From Sanderia malayensis (lineage: Eukaryota; Cnidaria; Scyphozoa; Semaeostomeae; Pelagiidae), in the NCBI GenBank assembly GCA_013076295.1, contig RQOL01000828.1, forward strand, positions 6,013,614 through 6,077,613: a stretch of 64,000 bases of DNA, read 5' to 3'. Numbering within the stretch: position 1 is the first letter of the stretch; every line of letters begins with the position of its first letter. Of the stretch, positions 34,621 through 45,878 are shown in pieces. Position numbers and translations under genes: made by a program. The notes under the pieces are model-generated. The model was not told where the DNA came from. It saw nothing but the letters and a program-made list of their open reading frames with translations, and did no database searches.

Positions 34621-35213
34621 GTGTCCTCGCGGAGGACTATTTATACATGTAGTTGTGCCCTCGCGGAGGACTATGTATGTAGATATTTCGTTGTGCCCTC
34701 GCGGAGGACTATTTATACAGCTATTTCGTTGTGTCCTCGTGGAGGACTACCTATACAGCTATTTCGTTGTGTCCTCGCGGAGGACTATCTATGCAGCTAT
34801 TTCGTTGTGTCCTCGCGGAGGACTATCTATACAGCTATTTCGTTGTGCCCTCGCGGAGGATTATCTATACAGCTATTTCGTTGTGTCCTCGCGGAGGACT
34901 ATCTATACAGCTATTTCGTTGTGTCCTCGCGGAGGACTATCTATACAGCTATTTCGTTGTGTCCTCGCGGAGGACTATCTATACAGCTATTTCGTTGTGT
35001 CCTCGCGGAGGACTATCTATACAGCTATTTCGTTGTGTCCTCGCGGAGGACTATCTATACAGCTATTTCGTTGTGTCCTCGCGGAGGACTATCTATACAG
35101 CTATTTCGTTGTGTCCTCGCGGAGGACTATCTATACAGCTATTTCGTTGTGTCCTCGCGGAGGACTATTTAGACGGGTATTTTGGTGTGTCCTCGCGGAG
35201 GACTATTTATACC
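34621..35213. repeat. 38-bp minisatellite with palindromic core, 16 copies
   Basis: The unit is TGTCCTCGCGGAGGACTATC followed by TATACAGCTATTTCGTTG. Core starts are at 34621, 34655, 34693 and then every 38 bp to 35187, giving 16 copies; only the first spacing is short (34). The core GTCCTCGCGGAGGAC is a perfect 15-base palindrome around a central base. Copies 8-15 look identical or nearly so and the edges are more diverged, as expected of unequal exchange. Because 38 is not a multiple of three, all three plus frames stay open. The long ORFs (34382-35365, 34621-35172, 34731-35231) follow from this and are not evidence of a protein. Confidence 0.95.
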
Positions 35214-35224
35214 CTTGCCAAGTT

Positions 35225-38200
35225 GCGGTGATTAAATTCGTGCGGCCATGTCGTTGCTTGACGATTTCGCGTTCAAATCAGACGTCGTGGTCGCAGGTGA
35301 AGTATTTGGGGTTACCATTGCTTGGCTACTCCGTACTTCTCAATTGGATAAGCTGTCTGAATTAGAAATCAAGAATCAAAAATGTTCATTCAAAGCGAGA
35401 ATTCTCGCTGGTATCTGTGTTTACAACACAAGTGGGTGTGGGTATGTGATTTCACATAGCCCAACGACGGCACATTTATGCACATGTGTAACATCGCACG
35501 AAGATACATTGAAGCAACAGTGTAAACGGGCTGCCAAAATATCGCCACCCAGATTAAACCATACGGTACGTCCAGATAAAGGAATAATTAATGTATAAAG
35601 GAAATCAAACAAGGCGGCGTAATTTAATGCATGTCACAACCAGCAAACATGACCGCTAAAGAACAGTATGCGAAAATGTGTGTGAAGCCGAGAGTGGCCA
35701 TATATAGAGGTTGGGGTAGCTAGATATAACTTGATAGGCCACCCCAGACCATTGGCCTTGGGCTTTGATCAGATGATCAGGGAAACCCAAAGAAGGGGCC
35801 GTTGTTTAGTTACCAGACTTTAATTCAACTAGTGGCCTAATTTAGACAAACTTTGAAAAACTGTCCGCCGTTTTGGATGTACTGTTATTATGCTAACGAA
35901 GTAACCAAGCTGCACGAAGTTGAACTGAACTGAAATGCTAACCTGAAATATATTTGGTATTAAGCTATATGGAAGAGACACCTAACCAAACAGAGACTAC
36001 TAAAATCGAATTATAACTGTTTATCAGTACGATTTGCTATTTTGGGATGTCTCTAGAGTGAGTTCTACCCGAACCAGCCGTTGTTGCCGCACCTACACGA
36101 AAAACTGTGCAAAGTAAATGTGCGAGGTCGTCCACGACCACAAGGCTGCAATATGTGCTGTAATCTCCTTGTTTAAAGTTTCTGTTGTCCAGGGGGGGGG
36201 GCATTTGCCCAAAGCGACACATAAACACTTGTAGGACTCCCCCAACGTTTGGCAGCGAAGACAAGCAATTTTTTGCAGTGTTGCCACGCTCGACCTGTCG
36301 TGTCTCCCGACTGCGCAGGAATGTATCCTTGTGGTTGCAAAAATTTTACTCACACACAGTGACGACTGACATGTAAATTAATAATTAGATTGTTTGGGGC
36401 AAACACAGTTTTGTTTTCCTACAATTTCACAATTAATACCTACCTGTCTTCGATTACCCCGTAGGTTTTCCCTACAACCTACAAACTTATAAAAAATCCC
36501 CAAGGAGGTAGAAATCAATTCCCTAACAGAAATTAGATAGGCAGGCCAGGGGGCCTCAGACAATCGAGAGTTGTGAATAGCTGTGATGCGAACCTTTACT
36601 TCAATAACTTTCGGCGTCTCAAGTTACACTGACAGCCGGTGCCTCAGTTCAATTTAGATAATAGAATAGGCCGCACCCATTCCATTGCGACAACAGGATG
36701 ACCCCCAGGTGATGTCATCGCGCTCCCATGCCGACAGAGGAACATGTTGATGGAATTCAGGGACCTAGTGGGCTTTGTCAACAAGTTGATGCAAGAATTG
36801 CCGGGCCAATACAATGGCCTGCCAGTAATGAATGCTGTAAACTGCCAATTAACGAAAGAGTTTCGCAACATTTCAGCTTCTTGCTGCAAAATTTCTATTG
36901 TTGGAAACAAATGGGAAAACGAAAGTACCAAAAATTGATCGTATAGTTGTATCTTGCCCAATTCCGTCGAAAAATGCGAGTGCAGTTGTTAGCATTGTTA
37001 ACCATAGAGGACCTTTTTCAATCGCTTTATCAAAGTTGACGTGCTCGGGTGTATTACAGACGAAATTGTGAATTTGCCAACTATTGGCATGAAAATTTTT
37101 GTAAATGAGTAAGGATGAATTTGATCATCTGGGCGGTGTTCTTCATGACTACACATTTACGTGAAACGATCTCAATGCTAAATTTATGCCCCTCGCGCGG
37201 TTTAACGTCGCTCTATGCGCATGTGAGACATATATTGGAAAATGAGCAATGCGTACATTACTCTTGTATCCATGTTAACTACTTATTATACACACAGGTG
37301 TATGTTATAAGCAATTATTGTTGAATAAACTGACATTGAAATTAAAATTGAAAACACATGAACCCCGGGAGCCGAGGACGACAGAACTATTATAACGATA
37401 ACGAAAACGATTAACAAGGGAAATTCGAAAGTTGAGGAATTCAAGAGAATCGAGAAAACAGGGCAAAAGACCAAATTTAGGTGACATGCCAAAAGTTTGT
37501 CGGTGGCAAACAATCATGACGTCGTCTGAGGGCGAGTCAGAGTATGGTGTGTTGGCCACCTTGCTCGAGGATTGATTGCAGGACATCGACGACATCCGTG
37601 AAAGTCTGTGGGGCTGAGCGAAGGCCGGGCCAAGGGAACAAATAAAACCCGCGCCAAAGCATTCCCCAAAATGGTCGACCTTCAGGCCTGAACCTTCGAC
37701 ATAGGACTTTCGAAGGTCAATAGGGGAGTTTGAATATCTTGGCCCTTGACGTCTGGGTTGTTTGCAGTTGCCATAAACATATCAAATGAAATAGCGTAAA
37801 TAGAGAAGGGTAAAATAAGGAAAGATCTCACCAAATGAAGACACGGTGTCCGACGAGGTCATTGTAAATCAGCAATTATGAGTAGATAACCCAAACGTTG
37901 GAAAAATGTTCTTCTGGTGGTTGGGCACCGCAAAAGTATTGACCGAGTTGGTTGCAACCAAGGTATATAAACTCGAGTAAACACCAAGGATAATACGAGA
38001 ATTGAATTGAACGTGTGCGAAGCACACTCGTAAAACAATGATTAACCCACCTATGGTTCACACAAATAAATACCTCAAAGGAGAGGGGGTGAAAGACGTC
38101 GATTGACAACGATATTGGAGATGCCAACCCCATGGGTATTTCACTGCAGGATCGGGGATCCGATTCTTATCAACCCGTCAGCACTTTGCCATGTGCAAAT

Positions 38201-38605
38201 AATAAGGAATGGATGATTTCTTTCCACATTAACTCTGATTAAATTCGAAATTTAATCACCATTAAAACTTTCTTCGCTGATTTTAGATACGAAAATATTT
38301 TTTAAATCTGACGTCTAGTTAACGAGTTATAACGTGGGGAAGTGTCGATGTTTCGTCATTTTCGCCATTTTTTGTGGTCAACTTTTAGGACTGGGATCTA
38401 CCTACTATGACATCATAGTTGGTGCCATTGTGCCCCGTTCATTTTCCCGTACTGAAGCAACAAATCCGGCATCAATTTTCTCTCATACGATGCACTCGAT
38501 ATTTGTTTTTTTGACTTTGATGATTAGAAACAGGTCGGCGCATTATGACATTGAAATTTGAAAGGCTTGCGATGAGTTTGCAGCTGTGGGGAGGAATTAC
38601 AAAAA
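35225..38605. other. Long interval, unassigned, possible fragments only
   Basis: An ORF of 116 codons (35248-35598, MSLLDDFAFKSDVV...) directly follows the minisatellite. Composition is plausible but no family is recognised. Minus frames 36353-36093 and 36961-36644 also look protein-like in part but match nothing that I know. A G-homopolymer lies at 36192-36200. 38400-38420 holds ACCTACTATGACATCATAG, an imperfect palindrome repeated at 39586-39609. Confidence 0.3.
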
Positions 38606-38610
38606 TTCCA

Positions 38611-39575
38611 TGTAGTGGCTGCTCGTTGTGCTCAGTGGAGGCGGGCGTGGCCGTGCAATGTTAAAACTGTACGGGAACGGGGATGCCAAGAAGAGCATCA
38701 AAACATGATGATAAAACTGGGAAAATATGCCATATCGGATGTGTTTTGCTAGCCCATGGAAATACACCCGATAATCAAAATTTGTATGGCTTCACAAAAT
38801 TCTGCTTTATTAGAATGATCGCCCTAAAACTGGTGAGGAGAAGGAGATGGATAGATTTCACCAATTCGCAACGACGGAAGAAATTCTATGGACGCCTCAT
38901 TATGAATGAAATAAATCAAACAACAAAGCGCAATAATTTCGGTACAATAACGAAATTCATGTGTAGTAATAAGGAATTGTGTTGCAGATTTTCTACACTT
39001 GCTGTTCCAAATAAAAATCGAATCGTTTCAAGCTTCCTCAAACCCCAAAGGTTTAGACTGACACGGATATGATGGCCTAAATTATTGCGTATGTTGAATT
39101 TTTGATATACACTTTTGCTTCATCACAACACAACAAAAAAATAGAGTAAAATATATTCAGATCTAGTCAAATGCCCAGAAAGTTTTCTTTCAACATTTCT
39201 TTTCTGCTCACATCTCTTTCATGGCTTTGACTGAAAGAGTTCTCAGCCAAATGGCATCAAATGCATCAGGTTTCTCCTTCATTATTGGTATCACTATCAA
39301 CGATCTGCTTTGCTCTACGATACGATCAATCCTATCCCCCTCGCCATCTTTCGCATTCCTCGGCACTTGCAAATCCTACTGTCATGAACTACTATCCGAC
39401 AAAGAATGTTAATTCATGGAAACTTTCTATTTCGATTCTGATCAACCAAAATTGCAACAATATACCCATGAATACACATAACGAGACACGACAAAAACCG
39501 CAACGCAAACACTATTTATTATACTGAATGTAGGCCTACGCCCGCGCCACTGGAATACAACGAGCAGCCACTACA
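38611..39575. mobile_element. TIR element, TGTAGTGGCTGCTCGTTG ends
   Basis: TIR TGTAGTGGCTGCTCGTTGT (left) matches the reverse complement of the right end; similarity continues through CAGTGG and GGCGGGCG. About 965 bp. It contains a plus ORF, 38683-39072 (129 codons), starting MPRRASKHDDK with RRRRWIDFTNSQRR in the middle. That pattern recalls the THAP zinc finger N-terminus of P-element-type transposases, though the Cys spacing is not clean. Confidence 0.6.
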
Positions 39576-39579
39576 TTGG

Positions 39580-39740
39580 AGTTTACCTACTATGATGTCA
39601 TAGTAGGTTAATTACGGTCCTAAAAGTTTGACCCACGAAAAAGTGGCACGCGTTGCCTCGTATCTCCAAAAACTACTTGTCATATCAAAAAATATAGACG
39701 GATTCAGAATCAGCGCATTCGAATCTATAGTTTTAGCCAA
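39580..39740. repeat. Palindrome ACCTACTATGATGTCATAGTAGGT
   Basis: Positions 39586-39609; 11-base perfect arms around TG. A close relative lies at 38399-38422. Confidence 0.7.
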
Positions 39741-40460
39741 TAAAAAATAAGGTGTAGGGGCACTTTAAAGTTCACGGTTTAAGCCTTTGTTTACAACTTG
39801 AGAAGCACATGTTTTGTTTTCCAAATTTCAAATTGGGTTTCAAAAATAAATTTTTCGTTCACTTCAGAAAATATTAAGCCCTTAAAAATTATATCAAATT
39901 GTAATATTTGAAACAAATTATAGGAATATCCATGCTGGATTTTTTTTTTGTTATGATGCTTAACCTTCTCTTTTACTCTGGAAAATAATTACGAAAAAAT
40001 AGGTTTTGTCCAAATCAAATTCCTAAAATGATAAACAAGACTTAAACCGTGAATTTTAAAAGGTCAAGACAGTTACCTAAATAATTCTTATATTTTTCAA
40101 AGTTTTAAAACATTCTCTTTTAAATGAGAGAGAATTTGCGGTGGTTTTGAGTGAAAGAAATATAATTGTTGGCGTTTTAATTTCTCCACTTCGATAAATT
40201 TTCGTAAACATTTTTTAACGGACCTCTTCGCAGTTTTCTTTTAATATTATTGTAAAACAATATGATATAGTCTAAATTATGTTTTCATGTTGAAAATGTA
40301 TGAAATTTTTGAGTATATTTATGCTAAATTATTCGCTATTGAAACCCGTTTTGGTAGTCTTACATTGTTATGTAAATTTCTTGCTCAGGCCTAGGGCCAC
40401 TTCTAGACGCCATTTTTCATCAGGCATTTCCAAACTTTTGCGAGGGGAGTGTACATTACT
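39740..40460 (+). repeat. Right arm of the large inverted repeat
   Basis: Reverse complement of 34175-33700, interrupted at 39771-40053 by a small MITE. A further, direct copy of part of it is at 41700-41990, and 41400-41690 matches the outer part of the left arm. Confidence 0.75.
39771..40053. mobile_element. 283-bp MITE, TTCACGGTTTAAG ends
   Basis: Ends TTCACGGTTTAAGCCTTTG and the reverse complement AAACAAGACTTAAACCGTGAA. The left arm near 34155 gives the empty site (CCTTTTAAAGTGCCCC), so the duplicated target is TTTAAA or the TTAA within it. TTAA would suggest piggyBac-type integration. Confidence 0.75.
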
Positions 40461-40649
40461 TTGTAGAACTTGCGGATTTGAAAGGCTGAGAAACATGGAA
40501 TATACAGCTATTTGCAATGTTTCTCGACGCTTTATTTCTACTTGGGCATAATCCCTCAAACTGAGCAAATAACTTAACTAGTGAACTAGTGAATCTAAAG
40601 TTATACAAAAGCGGTCTATACGAAACGCTATCTTTAAAAAAAAGATGAC

Positions 40650-41400
40650 TAAACTAAGTTAAACTCAGCAGTCTCCATTGCAGATGCACATAGCAGTAAA
40701 CGCGAATCCGACACTGACGCATTTGCAGCGTCCACCACACCTTTGCTCACAGGAGCATTTGATCAGTTCCTGGCAAACTGCTGATGCATCAGGAAGAGTA
40801 GTCCACGAAGGACATCACGAACCATTCTGATCACGCTTTCATTCCCATTTATCCGGTTTTGGAACTACCGGGCAATTGACGAGACGTTGCCCCCAAACAT
40901 GACATCCCTGGTCTATTGCGCGTTTGATGTATTGCGTTAATGCATCCCTTGTAGGTGGAATAGCATCAATCTGCCTCCCCTTCCGAGTAAAAAAATATTT
41001 TCTAGCCCCATTTATTGATTGCTGGCTGCTTGTCGTATCATATAAAAGAATAACGAATCGCTCGATTGAGCAAACATGAGCATCTGACATTGAATTAGGC
41101 GATTTCGGCAAAGCGATGAAGAAATCTGTTAAGTGCTCATATACATTTCAGGTTTTCCATGCCGTCTTTTTGCCGATACCCGCAAAAAATTATACTGTAT
41201 CACCCCCGGTTAAAGAGTGAAACAATGGCAACGCCTTTGATTTTGCAGGACCAATAGTCATTGCCACTTGATGAACTGGTACAAAGCGAAAATTAAAGTA
41301 TAACAGCGACTTTCACAGCTGTGTCCTCCAATTCAAGGTTGTGCTTACAGTTCACTTGATTTGGTTATTACGTCATTATATTGCTTTGGAGGATAATTAG
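40650..41400 (-). pseudogene. Cnidarian repeat-family protein with C-terminal Cys-rich (CXC-like) motif, broken
   Basis: Minus strand. About 41330-41130, in shifted frames, shows a GPAKSKALPLFHS / GGDTV / KKTAW pattern. 41111-40839 is open: CSIERFVILLYDTTS, ARKYFFTRKGRQIDAIPPTR and QGCHVWGQRLVN. After two in-frame TGA codons (about 40849 and 40822), where relatives carry Trp, it reads TTLPDASAVCQELIKCSCEQ and RCGGRCKC, ending with C.C..C-type spacing. This protein family is common and multi-copy in cnidarian genomes. Its function is not established to my knowledge, and the Cys-rich tail resembles CXC/tesmin repeats. Frameshifts plus two stops make it dead. Confidence 0.55.
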
Positions 41401-41990
41401 AAAATTTTGGGGACTGGGCTACCCCTTTCTAAAAATAGCATGTGGGGCCATTTTTTTCAAGTGGCTCTATATTCCATGTTTTACAGCATGTCGAACTTGC
41501 TACATATACTGTGTAGTGTATCTATCCGTGGTTTTTTGATAGTTACATCAGTTTGTCAGTTACATCAGGTTTTGGGGATTGGGCTCTAGTACCCCTGTCT
41601 AAAAATAGCATTTAGGGGCATATGTTCACCAAATTTTATACTTTTATCACAAAATGAACAAAACCATCATTTTTGTACCGAAATCTGCTGTACTAGTATC
41701 TTTGAGTAACAAAAATTATATTATTGGCCTTTTAATTACTCCACTTTTATAATTTTTTGGGAAAAAATACCGAAGCCTCTTCACAGCTTTCTTTTAATAT
41801 TATTATAAAACAACATGATATAGTTTAAATTATGCTTTCACTTAAAATTTTTCAAATTTTGAGTATATTTTTGCTAAAGAAATTCGCTATTGAAACCTGT
41901 TTGGTGTTTGTATATTGTGACGTAAATTTTCTTGCTCAGGCCCTGGGTCACTTCTGAACGCTATTTTTCATCCGGTGGTGCGTAATTTAT
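41400..41990 (+). repeat. Additional copies of the 33.2-34.2 kb repeat
   Basis: 41400-41690 is the reverse complement of 33560-33190, including two CCCC(T/G)TCTAAAAATAGCAT units. 41700-41990 parallels 40130-40440. Together with the arms above, this is a fragmented multi-copy family. Confidence 0.7.
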
Positions 41991-41994
41991 GCTC

Positions 41995-42600
41995 CACATT
42001 TATATTTATAGGATCTTCTCATACACTTTATGCAGTTAAATGGAAAACTACATAATATCCAATGTATATAAGTTCAATTCATATAAAAATTCCATATTCA
42101 CTGTAAACATTCTATCACAGAGTGATAAAGGCAACAGATAATCATTTTGATGAACAATAAGCTAAAAAAGAAACAAAAAACCCCGAAACAAAATACTTTT
42201 TAGGAAAGGCATCCAATGAACAGTTTTCTGCAAATTTCTACCATATATATTCAATTCAAAGGACATCTTGTGTAAAATAATTTTGTAATTATCTTTTTAT
42301 GTCATTTTGGAGCAATTGTAATTTTAAAATTTCTACTCGTGAACCTGCTGTTATGATATTAAATGTATGAGAATTGCAACCATTGGAAGGGCAATACGAA
42401 TGTCTTGTCATTTTCAAATTGTTCAGAGGAAAGCAATATGCCCGAAATATCACAAGAAAATAAACATTTCATCAAAAATTTCCAAACTGAAAAAGGTTGG
42501 AAAAGAAAGAGAATCATTTCTGAATTTCCTTACAAAAACTTTTCTATTGGCCTGAGAATAACACAACATCCCCAAAATAGTCACAGATTCGAAAAGCAAT
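41995..42600. other. Interval without recognised features
   Basis: AT-rich. The ORF 42363-42638 has no recognised domain. Confidence 0.35.
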
Positions 42601-42603
42601 TAA

Positions 42604-43313
42604 GGGCCTGTTCATATGGAGAAGGGCAGCCCTCCTAGGAGGGCTAGCCCTCTTTGCCGAGATCTTGCCTTTTTATTTGATGCTTCATAAAATTCCTTTT
42701 TGTTTACATGAGAACGTTTTCTGCAATAATTTCTTTAGTTTTGAAAAAGTTTCATTGCTATTGCTATTGAACCGTTCACATACTTTAGCGAGATCTCGTC
42801 TGTGGCCAGCCTTCTCAGACGAGATCTCGCTATTGACTACCCAAGATCTCGCCAATGAGGGCTGGAAAATTTCCATGTAAATGCAATCAAGCGGGCTGGC
42901 TTGCCCAGAAGAGCTAATTGTTTTGTGCAGGCATCAAATACATACTGCATGTGTTGTCAAAGTAGAAGTGGCTGTTGCCGTGAAAATACCAATTAAAAAA
43001 AGCAATTTTGCTGGACTTCTGACCTGACATGGCGGACATTCTAACCACTGTTCTCCATAAATATAGAAGTATAATGGATTTCAAAAATGTAAATTTTGAT
43101 GGTGATTGGCCAAAACAATATGCTTGGTTAAAAGCAGAAGTGGCGACAAATTATCACAGTGAAGGAATAGCTGTGAAAATGTTTGCTCATGTGCTTCCAG
43201 CCCTCCCATGGGCCAGAAAATTCTCATATAAACAAGCATGCAAATCCAGCCCTCTTGGGAGAGCTAGCCATTCTAGGAGGGCTGGCCCCTCTTCATATAA
43301 ACAGGCCCTACGG
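42604..43313. mobile_element. Second GGGCCTG-terminated MITE
   Basis: Left GGGCCTGTTCATATGGAG and right CTTCATATAAACAGGCCC are inverted; subterminal GGAGGGCTAGCCCTC/AGCCCTCCTAGGAGGGCT palindromes. Flanking TAA/TAC is consistent with a 3-bp TA-rich target. An internal perfect 16-bp hairpin, AGCGAGATCTCGTCTG (42787-42802 with 42816-42831), parallels the hairpin in the 25.5 kb copy. The ORF 43029-43319 runs into the right TIR and is probably not a gene. Confidence 0.8.
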
Positions 43314-43319
43314 AGCTAA

Positions 43320-43855
43320 ATTACAAACCTTCATCTTCAACAGGGCTGGGTGATTTTGCCAGGTGTACTATGAAATCCTTTGTGGTAGGATCTATAAAAA
43401 TAATGGCATAACTAATAAAACCGGTCTGGTCAAAAATGGTTTCTGTTTGACTTATTGTTTGGCAAACATACATCACCTACTATCTTTCTAAGTTAATGGT
43501 TTATGCACTGAGCACAAAGAAACCTTGATTAGCTCAGGGTGAATCTAAGCAGTGTCATGTCACCCTGGTCCTTCCTCTCAATGTGACCACACTTTGTGAC
43601 TCCAGTTTGCCTTCACTGGAATTAAAGAGTGTTGCCATCTCTCCACCCAATGTTTTTAAAATGTCGTCTGGACAGAGTGGCTTTAACCCATGATAACTGT
43701 CTCATCAAAAGTTAAGCAGGTTTCAGCTATTCGTGTGAAAAAGAAAACACAACCCTTGCCCAAATTTCGCAATATTTACCTACCATTATAAACATAGGGA
43801 AAAACAGAAAAGAACAAATGTAGAGAAACAAAATGTTAAGAAACAAAATGGAACC
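43320..43855. other. Interval without recognised features
   Basis: No supportable ORF, repeat or signal. Confidence 0.35.
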
Positions 43856-43990
43856 TGTCCAACAAGGTAGATGAAAGATATCAACGGTTCAAAGTAGGTA
43901 AATTCTCGGATACCGAAATCGGGGACAAAAACGAAAACTTGCGTTCATCCCGATAACTTACATCCGAACAGTTGCTTGCATTCCACAACA

Positions 43991-44634
43991 TTCAACATCA
44001 GCACATTCAACATCATCGAAGCTGTACATGCCAAAGCAGCCAAAATAGTTTACCATTTGCCACAAGATTTAGGTGATGATGAATCATTAAAAAGAGCAAA
44101 TTGGATGCCCATAGGTCACCTTTACAACAGAAGGATTCTGACCATTATGAAAGAATGCAAAGAGGAGGTAAAAGACACACGAGTCAGTGCATTGTTTAAA
44201 GTAAAGGAGCACAGGTACAAAGGAACAACATTCGAAATTATTAGACCAAGAAAAGAAATTGGAAGAGAAACAATCAGATATAGGGGCCCTGTACCATGGA
44301 ACAAGCTAAGTCGGAATATAAGGGACAGTAATTCAAGCATTGACACTTTTAAAAACCATCCGAAAAAAGAAAAAGTTTTAAAAGACATTAATTTTAAAAA
44401 AGAAGCATTTTTGAACACTAATTTGGACAGTGACTATATTTATTTCTAAACTTATTTATTTATCTCACATATTAAATTATAAAGTTTTAAGTGGGACAGG
44501 GTTTTAGTAGGGGTGGGAGGGGGTGGGTTACAGCAGGTCCACATCGGCAGTCATGCCGCCCGCAACATGACCTGCTTTACCAAAAAACGTATGTTATGTT
44601 ATGTTATGTTATGTTATGTTATGTCACAGGAGCA
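43991..44634 (+). pseudogene. 5'-truncated LINE (CR1-like) with (TTATG)n tail
   Basis: Encodes the C-terminal ~150 residues of a non-LTR retrotransposon ORF2: EAVHAKAAKIVYHLP, NRRILTIMKECK and RYRGPVPWNKLSRNIRDS (stop at 44447-44449). A ~140-bp 3' UTR follows, then seven TTATG/ATGTT units. Copy 2 (about 50585) lacks it and shows the empty target (CCACAACACAGGAGC), so both boundaries are fixed. Severe 5' truncation is usual for LINEs. Confidence 0.9.
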
Positions 44635-45292
44635 TCCAATTCAATTGTTCTGGCTTTTTACATAAGAAGACATGAGAATAGCAATATTCTCCTGTTTTTA
44701 TAGCTTAGCTTATTACGTCCCTAAAGGCTTGGCTAATTGTGGTAGGATTGTTGTTTAGGCCTGTTTAGAATGTTTTCCCAGCATTGTTTAGGCCTTTTCA
44801 TAGGTTACTCAATCCGTTGCCCACGTTGTAGTCTAATCATTGGTGGTGTCAGTGTCACAGTTTCGTTATAGTTAGGCCCATTCAGTTTCATTTAGTTAGG
44901 TTTTTTTGCATATCATTAGCGGGAATGCCTCTGCGTCATTTCGTGGCTGAAAAGTATCCCCGTTAGTGTCCGTCATGAAGGTCCGGTATTTTCTCAGTAT
45001 TGTTGTAGTCCTAGTTATCCGTTTTAGTCATATTTATTATTTGCTTCTTCATGTAATTTTACGTTGAATGTAAGTAATTAATTGGACTCTCCCTTCTTTT
45101 TAAATGAGTTGAGTTATATAGACGAACCCCATGGCTGAAAAAATTTCAAAAAATCTTCAAAATACAAGTAATTGCATTGGGTGGCTATATTTCAGGTTTT
45201 GTGTTTTGATATTTACAACTCAAAAATTTATGGTAGTTTATCATTGCGTATCATTGCCCCACCGGGGCCAGTATAGTCCACCGCGCGTAAAT

Positions 45293-45878
45293 AGGGAGTT
45301 TAAGCAACCACAACGCTAACGTAAACGTTAACGTTAGCTCCCAAATTTTCTGCATTGCGCAAGCGCAAAGGGACATCCCCAATTCTGCTAACGTTTTAGG
45401 CAGCAATCTGTGTCCTTAGGTCAGCATCCGTAACGTTTTGTGAAAACGTTAACTTCTTTTTGCACTTTCTGTTTGGAAAAATTGTTTATTGTATTTATAT
45501 GGATTCTCAGGAAACTGTGACGACCTTATAGAAGGCTAGTAGATAAATTATATGGTATTAAACTTTGCTGTTGTCAATTTTTAAAATTAGCCAAAAACTC
45601 ATCAACAGCGATGGCAGTATTAATGTCATATACTTGAGATATTTGGTTATAATTTTCATTTGAGTTGCTAAGAATTACTAACAAATGTGAATTTATTCAA
45701 TGAAGACATTTAAGTGGTTGAGAAACCTTGGTTATTCATTGCTAAGAGAATTTTGGTTTCGGTTTTTGGCTTTAAAATACGGGAAGCGTGGAAGCGGGAG
45801 GGAAGTGTAAACAATTTCTGAAAACGTTAGCAGCTAACGTTAACGTTTACGTTAGCGTTGTGGTTGCTTAAACTCCCT
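45293..45878. mobile_element. 586-bp MITE, AGGGAGTTTAAGCAACC ends
   Basis: TIRs of about 48 bp: AGGGAGTTTAAGCAACCACA, then alternating AACGTTAACG blocks. 3-bp target duplication AAT (45290-45292, 45879-45881). Copy 2 (near 49600) has the uninterrupted site CGTAAATAAGAGG. Confidence 0.92.

Noticed and set aside
34621..35213. CRISPR-like array
   Set aside because: Spacers are constant, not unique, and the genome is eukaryotic; it is an ordinary minisatellite with a palindromic unit.
34382..35365. 327-codon protein with CPRGGL/SRRTI repeats
   Set aside because: All three plus frames are open because the 38-bp unit lacks stops. The frames encode the same DNA read three ways, so openness is not evidence of coding.
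36185..36376. Short ORFs around the G-homopolymer at 36192
   Set aside because: Overlapping frames on both strands with no recognised domain; the homopolymer is also prone to length error.
43029..43319. 96-codon ORF in the MITE at 42.6 kb
   Set aside because: The C-terminal third is translated TIR sequence; no counterpart in the related MITE.
43976..43990. ATG start of the 157-codon ORF at 43976
   Set aside because: These bases belong to the host element; the LINE begins at about 43991 according to the empty site in the other copy, so the start is accidental.
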